Of a stretch of DNA of 64,000 bases, positions 52,901 to 61,900 are shown piece by piece. Source of the DNA: Margaritifera margaritifera (lineage: Eukaryota > Mollusca > Bivalvia > Unionida > Margaritiferidae). The position numbers and the translations under genes were made by a program. Each line of letters begins with the position of its first letter. Position 1 is the stretch's first letter. The stretch is taken from NCBI GenBank assembly GCA_029931535.1, contig JAQPZY010001686.1:9707001-9771000 (forward strand), written 5' to 3'. The notes under the pieces were generated by a model. The model made no database searches and was not told the origin of the DNA. It saw only the letters and a program-made list of their open reading frames with translations.

Positions 52901-55900
52901 AAATCATTATATTTTTGTATAATGATTCCGCAATTTGCATTACAAATCATTATATGCTTGTAAAATTGTTTCTAATTTTAAAATTTCACAAATGTACTAT
53001 ATAATATAAAATCCGTTTATAGTTGTTTCTAATTTCAAATTCTCTATAAAAATAAATATTGAATCTACATGGAAAGACATTAAGCCATGCCAATTACTGT
53101 GATTTTGCCATTTTTCCGGGGGAACCAATTGGTGTGGATTTCATAGTTGCTATAAAACATGAATTTAAAGATCCAACAAACAGTAATTCTTACATGCAAA
53201 CAATAGGACCATTTCCACAATATATGAATCTAAGGACCAATGAAAAAGTAGTATTTTTTATGGGGGAACTAATTTTACTTGTGTAATACTTACCTACTAC
53301 TATTGCACTGCTTTCCTTTTCCAGGACCCCTAGTCACCAGTCGAAGCTAATTAATCCCTCCTCCAATTAGTATTGGAAGGCCTCAATTGAAAAGAACATG
53401 ATCCCAGTACAGATATGACTGAGACTGCGGATCTCAATAGGATGTGGACCTGCTGAAGGGTAGCCGATTCTTAGCCAGAAACCCAGGTTGGCAAAGAAGA
53501 GAAACTGAATCATAATTACAGCTGAACCGTAAACAACCCGTTTCCATGGACAAAGCATGAAGCTTGCTCCTTTTCCTTCACTGACACTAAAGAGAACAGG
53601 AAAACAGCCTTAAGGACAAGGTTTTTGAGAGGAAGCTTCACTATAAGATTCATAAGGGGATTTTGACAATGCCCAAAGAACATATGAAAGATTCCATAAA
53701 AGCATTAGTGAGCAAGATACCGGTCTCTGAAGTTCAAAATACCTGAAGAGATCAGAGAGATGAGGATCCGAGTCATTGGTGGAACCCCTAGAGAACTTGA
53801 GAGTGTTTGAAAGGGATGCCCTATAGACATTAACAGTGGACACAGGACATTCTTTTCCTCAAAAAGGAAGAGAAGAAAGGCTGCAAGTGCATTGAAAGGG
53901 GGAGTTATGATTAATGCATTTTCTAATGCACCAATTACAGAAGATTTTCCATTTTGCATTGTAAAACCCTGAAAGTAGATTGCCTCATAGCCTGGACAAT
54001 GAAGCTGACAACCTTGCTTGATAACTGGTTCTGGCAGATTGATTGCTTGAGATGAGCCAAGCATGAAGGTGTAGAATCTGTGGCCTGTTGTGGATGAGAG
54101 ATCCCCTGTGCTGCAACAGCAGGTCCCTCCTCTGTTGTAATCTCCTGGGCTCATCTACCAACAGGTTGAGTGGGCCATTGAACCACAAGGTCACAGGGGG
54201 GCTACCAGGACAAGATGAGAAGTGGAGATCCTGACTTGGTGAAGCACCTGCAGAATTATTTGAAAGGTGGAAAGGAATACACATATAGACAATACTGCTT
54301 TAGAGTGAAGGTATCCACCACCCAGGTCCTGTGATTTGGAACTGGAGATACATAAAAAGGGGGGTTTGTTGTTCAGTCTTGTAGAAAAGAAGTGATCCAA
54401 GGGTCTCACCCACAGTTGGAAAAGTAACTCTGCTACTGACTGGTGCAGAGACCATTCTGTGAGAACCACATGACCTCCTCTGACAGACTGTCTGCCAGGA
54501 TGTTCCTCTTGCCCAGAATATGGCTGACTCAGAGAGGGATCTCCTCTGAGGTTGCTCAGCAGGGGAGATTCCAGACTTCCAACCAAAGAGAAGGAGCAAG
54601 TGTACCTCCCTGATGCCTGAGGTATGCTACTACTGGTGTGTTGTCTGAGGCAACCATAAGACAATGATGCCTTATGAGGTTGACACACCCTGGTAAAGGC
54701 TCTGGGTGTGGAGGCGAGGCCGAACAAAAGAGCTCAAAACTGAATAAAACAGAAGTAATTTCTGTGGATGGAAGATGCAGATGTGAAGGTATGCATCCTG
54801 AAGATTGATGCAGGGTTTTATGGCATTCCTGACCAAGGTAATAGTCTCCATCTTGAAGAGATCTTCCCAGAGAAATCTGTTTAAAGTGGATAGGTGAACT
54901 GAAACTTTCTGCCTTTTTTTACGCCAGAAAGATCCAGGAACAGAAACCCAGAGTCTGGTTGTTTTTCACCCTCTTGACTGTGTCTTTCCACAGAAGGGTG
55001 TGAACCTCTTTCCTTAAAGAACATGGGGGTTCATAAAAGGGGAGGATGTTCCTGGAAACAAAGCTGGTAGCCGTCCTTTAAAGTGGGATGGACCAGCACG
55101 TTGTCCATAATGTCCAACCAAACCCCTGAAAAAAGAGCTGTACAAGTACCTACCAGGAAGCTGTGTAGAGGAAGATGCTGCAGGAGAGGGTGCAGAGGGT
55201 ACTTTCTCTCTTGGCTTCTCCAACCACCTCACCTATCGAATGACAGATGGGAGGGAGCTTTAAACTGAGACTGCTTGTGAGACTGTTGAGGCTGCACTGT
55301 TTAAAGAACTTGTGAGAAGGTCTCACAGGGTGAACATGGTGGGCATGCTTCTTTGCCAGTTTTGAAGGGCCTGGAGCTGCTGTTAAAGAACTGTGTTGCT
55401 GGTCCCTCAAATATTGTGATGCTATGGAGGGGATGAGGCCTCAGAAGAGCATCTTTGCCTCAAGAGGTACAGACCTTAAAAGGTTCTTGCTGTGGTGCAC
55501 CATGACAATAGATGCCACCAAGGTGGCATCCCTGCAGAGGTGAAGAAGCTCTGCCAAGAGTGCCATTGACAAGGAGACCACATGATGTGACATCTTCGCT
55601 ATGGCCTCCAGCAAACGCTGAAGCACTGTTGGAGATAATGATTCCTCCATCAACAGACTGAAGGAGGCCACCAAAAAGAGATCGGTATGTGAGGCAATTG
55701 TCACTAGAGTGTGGGCCTTAAGATTCAAGGCCTCCAAGGTTTTTACCAGGAGGTGAGTCCAGGCCCAAGTTGATATCCCCACTTGTGATGCACCCGAGTC
55801 CAAGTGGGGGCTTAAGGGGTCAAGCCAAAGAATAAATTCAATAGCTGGAGGCAGAAACCGGTGACTGGGACATAGAAGGGGGAAGAGACCACACCTTATG

Positions 55901-58900
55901 CTGCGTGGTGAACTCCTTGCCCCCAGGAAAACTTTTGTGCAAGCTCTTGGACCACAACAAAGTGATGGAGCAGCAGAAGATCTGGAAAAGAGGAGGCCCC
56001 AGAAAGCCTCTTCAGACTGAAGAGAATCTTCTTGTCCTCAGTGCCAGAAGGCTTAGGACACAAGTTTGAGGGAAGGAGGTGGCAAACTTTGTTACCACCT
56101 TATTGAACATCCAAACACCTCCTCCAACACGTGATCAGACAGGTGGGAAGAAGCAGGGGAAGGAACTGTCACCACCGTTTTTTCTGAGAACTCATTTGAG
56201 TCTGCCATGATGGAAAGGATATCATTGACTGGAGCCCAATCCCAAGATAAGACTGCACTGTTTTTCCCAGTATCTCTCTCTTCTAGAGGGAGACATGAAA
56301 ATTAGGTTGCCATTGTCCCAAATCCGCTCATGAGTGATGATGAAACTAACCCTACTTGCTGTCCTCCAAGGCGAATGGGATCACTGATCCCTTCTAAACC
56401 ATATAGGAGATGAGTGGCATCCCTCCATTTTGTTAGACAAGGGCGGAGCTGATGGAGGAGGTCCGTTGCCTGTCATGTCCTATTTTGAAACCCAATCTTG
56501 GACTTCCATGATGACAGGCAGGGGGATGAAGACTCACTTCCCGGGAAGGTGGTACCCACATCTCATAGAGATTAAATGGGAACATAGGGAAGGGGGGATG
56601 GGGGGTACATACCCGATCCCTGTCCCCAGACCAGTTATTAAAAACCTGGTGACAAGTTACAGGTGCTTGAAGTCTGGTGACTAGTGGGTGACTAATGCCC
56701 TGTGATTAGCATCCAGTGACTGGTCACCAGTCAAAGACCGGTATGGCAACAAAGATTTGATTGATGAGCCCATATCAGATTTTTCTGATCGAGATTGCTG
56801 CTCTTCCCTCTCAGGAAAGCATGATTTGCTTATCGACTTTGAGAGGGTGCTGCTTGTCCCTAACTGGGAGGTGTGACTCACTCTCAATCATTTTTCCTTC
56901 CTTGGGAGGGGCCAAGAATAGATCACTCACCGGCACTGATGGCATCGCAACGAGCATCAGGTATCCTTGGCTTTTAGGCAATCTCCAATCCATGGAGGTC
57001 ATGGTACATTTTTGCCCCACATGGGCAGTTGTCTTTCTCAACATGGAAAGAGATCCAGACCCCTCCTGGGAATGGAGAGGGTGTCCAGTGATGATGAGGA
57101 GGCAGAGGGGCCCTTCTTTCTCCCTCTGTACGTGTGGTGACTTTCTGTTAAGTCCTACACTTGATCAGTCCATTGACAACAAATTGGGTATCTGTCCATG
57201 CATACACAACCAGTGCATGATAGGCAGGTGTGGTGCATGTTCCATGGGGCCTTCCTGTGCCTTCACTTGCCCACTCTGTCACATAATAAGCTCTGAACAA
57301 AAAAATAAATAACACAAATCAACAGAAAAATCAGAAACCTGAAAAGGGTAGACAATACTTACCCTAGCACCAGAAGTATGAAGGGGAATACAATTTACTG
57401 AAGTACCGCTTGCTAAGCAAGGTGCAACAACCCTTCCAAGTAAACAAAAAGAGCACAGAAAACACTGAAATAAAGCAAGGACTGAGGAGATAAACACTCA
57501 ATCAGCACAAAAAGGTATGTGATAGGCCTAAAAATGTTTAAAGATGAAAATAAAGGTGAATTTTGATGTGCAGTATAGCAAACATGTACCATGCACAAGT
57601 CCAAGGAAAAAAGAGGAAGGTATTCCACATGTTGGCTTTGACTAAGTAGTCAGACTGGGATCATGTTTTTTCAATTCTGGCCCTCCAATACCAATTGGAG
57701 GAGAGAATAATTAGCTTGGACTGGTCTCAGAAAAGGAAATCAATGCAACAGTTGCAGGTATTGTATTACTGCTATTAAAATGTCATTTTTCAAAAAACAA
57801 CAAAAATATACCCTAAAAAAAAAATGAATGTCCAGTACTTTATTCTGAATATTGTCATTACAAATACAAGTGATGTTTATCTGCTATGGTGCATTTGTTG
57901 AAAAGCTACTCATTTCATTATGCATTGTTAATTTCAAATATCAATAAGATGGAATGGTGCATATATCTTCTGTTAACAAGGGGGGTGGGGACCATAAGTC
58001 AAATGGTAGTTTTTTATATATAATAACTCCTTTTAGCTCCTATTGTGCACATGAAGTCACATGTCAACAGAATAATTAATGTGTACCAAAGGTAGATAAC
58101 AAACACTTTTGATGCTTCTACTAACTTCCTCTAAGTCTCTGTAGTTAAGAGATTATTTTTGCACACAGAAACTATACATTCAATTTTGTCATATTGCCCA
58201 GTCATTGTCATGGTTTCAGATTTATCTTTGTGTCATTTAAAACTGTTTAGAATGGTTAGATAGCAAGTATATTTATGGAAATTTACAACACCTTACCAAA
58301 AGGGCTTTGCATCGCAGGTCAAGACATATGGCTATCTTGCTAAGAACACGCTGCAAAGAAAGAGAAAACATAGAATAAACTTTGTCATAAACAAATGAAT
58401 GTGAAAATAATCAGGAGTTGAAAATTCTTGATGTCTGGACCTGTATAACTGCCATTGGACTTCCTCATTTTCGAAGAATTACCAGAAGTCTGGTGGACTT
58501 TAATTTAGGGAGGCTAGGAAAAGAAAAGATGTCTATTAAAAATCAACAAGCAAGTTTTGCAATTTTGTTGTGGAATCATATGAAATCAAACCAGAATGTG
58601 ACCTGGAAGGGGAAAATATGGCAAGTCATGATGAATTAAATGCCTTTCAAATTTTCTATCTATATGGTTATGACTGATGCTCTTATGAGGCATGTTAGAA
58701 CTGATCTTAATTTCATGCAATAAGTCCTGGTATTAGGGACTGTGAAACTGATGTTAATTTCATGCAATAAGTTCTGGTATTAGGGACTAGGAAACTGATG
58801 TTAATTTCATGCAATAAGTTCTGGTATTAGGGACTGGGAAACTGATGTTAATTTCATGCAATAAGTCCTGGTATTAGGGACTGGGAAACTGATGTTAATT

Positions 58901-61900
58901 TCATGCAATAAGTCCTGGTATTAGGGACTGGGAAACTGATGTTAATTTCATGCAATAAGTCCTGGTATCAGAGACTGGGAAACTGATGTTAGTTTCATGC
59001 AATAAGTCCTGGTATCAGGGACTGAGAAACAGATGTTAATTTCATGCAATAAGTTCTGGTATCAGGGACTGTGAAACTGATGTTAGTTTCATGCAATAAG
59101 TTCTGGTATCAGGGACTGTGAAACTGATGTTAGTTTCATGCAATAAGTTCTGGTATCAGAGACTAGGAAACTGATGTTAGTTTCATGCAATAAGTCCTGG
59201 TATCAGGGACTGAGAAACTGATGTTAATTTCATGCAATAAGTCCTGGTATCAGAGACTAGGAAACTGATGTTAATTTCATGCAATAAGTCCTGGTATCAG
59301 AGACTATGAAACTGATGTTAATTTCATGCAATAAGTCCTGGTATCAGAGACTAGGAAACTGATGTTAATTTCATGCAATAAGTCCTGGTATCAGGGACTG
59401 AGAAACTGATGTTAATTTCATGCAATAAGTTCTGGTATCAGGGAATGGGATATAAATTTTAATCACACCAATTATAAAGTAAAATGCCCTATAATACCTT
59501 AAAACAACAGGATACTCAATGTTGAAGCCAAACATAACTTACATGACCCCATTATAAATCTCCTCAAAATGAGCCATTTCCTCCAAATCTCAAGAATTGC
59601 TAATCTTTCTTTCCTCAGTTTATGTCAAAGGATTAATTCTGGCATGTCTTCACAGTGTATCAGCACTGGACAAACTCTATTTGTCGTGCTGGAGGATTAG
59701 ATGAAACTGTATGTATTTTGTAAAGGGGAAAGTCACACATTCAAATATTAACTTCAATTAACTGGTTATTGCTTTCAAAGTAAATTACAAATCAAATCCA
59801 TCATAAATATCTGCATTGTTTTTTTTAAAATTTATTTAAGGTGCAAGACACACTTTTCATCTGAACTAAAATTAAATGGTTATTGTTTTTGAAGTAAACT
59901 AGAAATGAAATCCATTGCAAATACCTGCACTGTTGTTTTATTTTATTTTTGATCTGCCCTCCTTTGGGGCTGCATTTAGAATCCAAAACATCCAATGCCA
60001 TTTACATTTTCATGAAAATGCATACAAAATATGACCCCCTTCTCTCACTTAGTGCAGATATAGTCCAGGTTACAAGGAGAACCAACTGACAGACTGACAA
60101 AACTAACTAAGAGACTCATGGATTGACAGATATAATCAACCACATTATATCTGATAAAGTGCAGATGTATGTATAATAAGCTAACATTAGCCACTTTGTT
60201 GGAACGAGTGCGCTGAAAAAGGAAATAATGTACATTTTTGGTACACATTAAGCTTTGCATGCAAAATATCCTGTACAGTTTAAATATTACAAGATAATAA
60301 GGCACTGGGATAAGACAGTGGTAACATGTTTGCTTCGCACCTCTGCAGTCCCTGGTCTGATCCTTGATTCCAGCACAAGAAAGGTTAAGTGGTGACACAT
60401 TTAAGGTATCACAGAATCTAGATTACAAATGCATATGTGAAAAAAAGCAAAATTGTTTTATTTAGTAGCAAAAAAGCGCATATCAGTGTTTAACAGAAAA
60501 TCAATGATTAAAATATAAAATTAACTTTTCTGATAACAAATGTGTCCTTATTATGTGATAAGCATGACTATTTATCTATTTACACCACCTAATGTAGTTA
60601 CTGCCTTCTTTATTTGCTATATCTTCTCTCTTTGATAAAACATCCTGCAGTAATAAAATGGAAAATTAGGCCCCTGTTTGACTGATGTAGACACTCTAAT
60701 AAACACTCATCTGCAAACTGTGTAGATACAGATCAGCTGTTGCATAATGCATTAAAAGATCAGCTTTTTCTTTACATTAAATTACAAGTAGAATGAACAC
60801 CATTCACCCTGATATGATGGCACATTATGTGGTGGCAGGTCTGGGTCTATGTTGTTTGCAGTTGGACATGCATTACACACCAGTAAATATGGTACCATAT
60901 ATACTTGTGTAAGTTGTGTTCAACTGCAAACAACACAGATCTGATCTGTCCTCACACAATGAGCCATCAGATCAGGGTCTATATTGTTTGCTCTACTGAT
61001 TAGGCCAACAAACTGCATAGACACAAATCTGATGGTGCATCATGCAATGGCAGATCTGGGTCTATGCAGCTTGCAGTTGGATCCAAATACTACACAAGTA
61101 TATATCGTAATTCAAGCAATTACTGCAACAGAAAGTTTATAATTCTTTTCAACTCATGCATTTATTATAAATAAAGCCTTCACTAAACATTGCAAAATTC
61201 ATTTTTCCAATTGAGATTTTATAATATCTTTCTTATTGCTTGGTTCTTGACTTTTCACAGAATATTCAGCAGGCATCAGGGGTTCAACAGCCTCACACTG
61301 GGTAGACACAGAATAATTTTGGCCAGCCATAAAAAAATTGGAATCGTGTAAGTGCACAGACAAAATCTATGTAGAATTTTAAAGCAGTTTAAAAATTACT
61401 TAAAAATGAAAAAAGAAAAATTCCATGCTGATATTACAACCAATGTCATTATCTCGAAGTATTACCATAAGTAACGTATTCAGTGTTCCTCTATTTTGAG
61501 ACTGGTACCATGCTCAAATAATAATTAGGGGTCCGAGTCCTTAATCATGGGTTTTTCATACTTACCTCCCTTTATATCACTCTCAGTTATATGAAGGGTC
61601 ATACTACCATAATAAATGTATGGGAAAAAGCTTTCCTGCAATAATTTACATATTTACACAAAAAAACAAATTCTGGGAAAAGTTGCATAATAAGTGTGCA
61701 ACCAATGTTATATATGGGGGACACCTTGTACATCTCTTATTACGTGTACACTGATGTCAAACAAAAACTTTCCATTATAATGACCTTTACCTGACTGCTT
61801 AAAAGAATATAAATCTAGTTCATCCTTCAGAATTTTACCTTCTGTTCATCTGTAAACAAAGGGGAATCACTAGTTGAGTATTTCTTAATCTGTTTTGATA

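Larger units (their letters stand above)
53284..57770 (-). mobile_element. Decayed DIRS-type tyrosine-recombinase retrotransposon with inverted termini
   Basis: Inverted ends of about 115 bp (53284-53408 and 57647-57770) share cctccaattrgtattggarg and 'catgatcccagt'. The interior is visibly richer in G+C than the surroundings. The minus strand carries gag-like, RT/RNase H and recombinase fragments in DIRS order, broken by stops and shifts. Inverted termini plus a tyrosine recombinase instead of an integrase define DIRS elements. This copy lacks the RT catalytic box and the recombinase catalytic half, so it is dead. Confidence 0.85.

Noticed and set aside
56430..57312. Plus-strand ORFs of 84 and 183 codons in the GC-rich block
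   Set aside because: They lie antisense to the DIRS gag region. Fewer stops are expected in this G+C-richer sequence, and no family matches.
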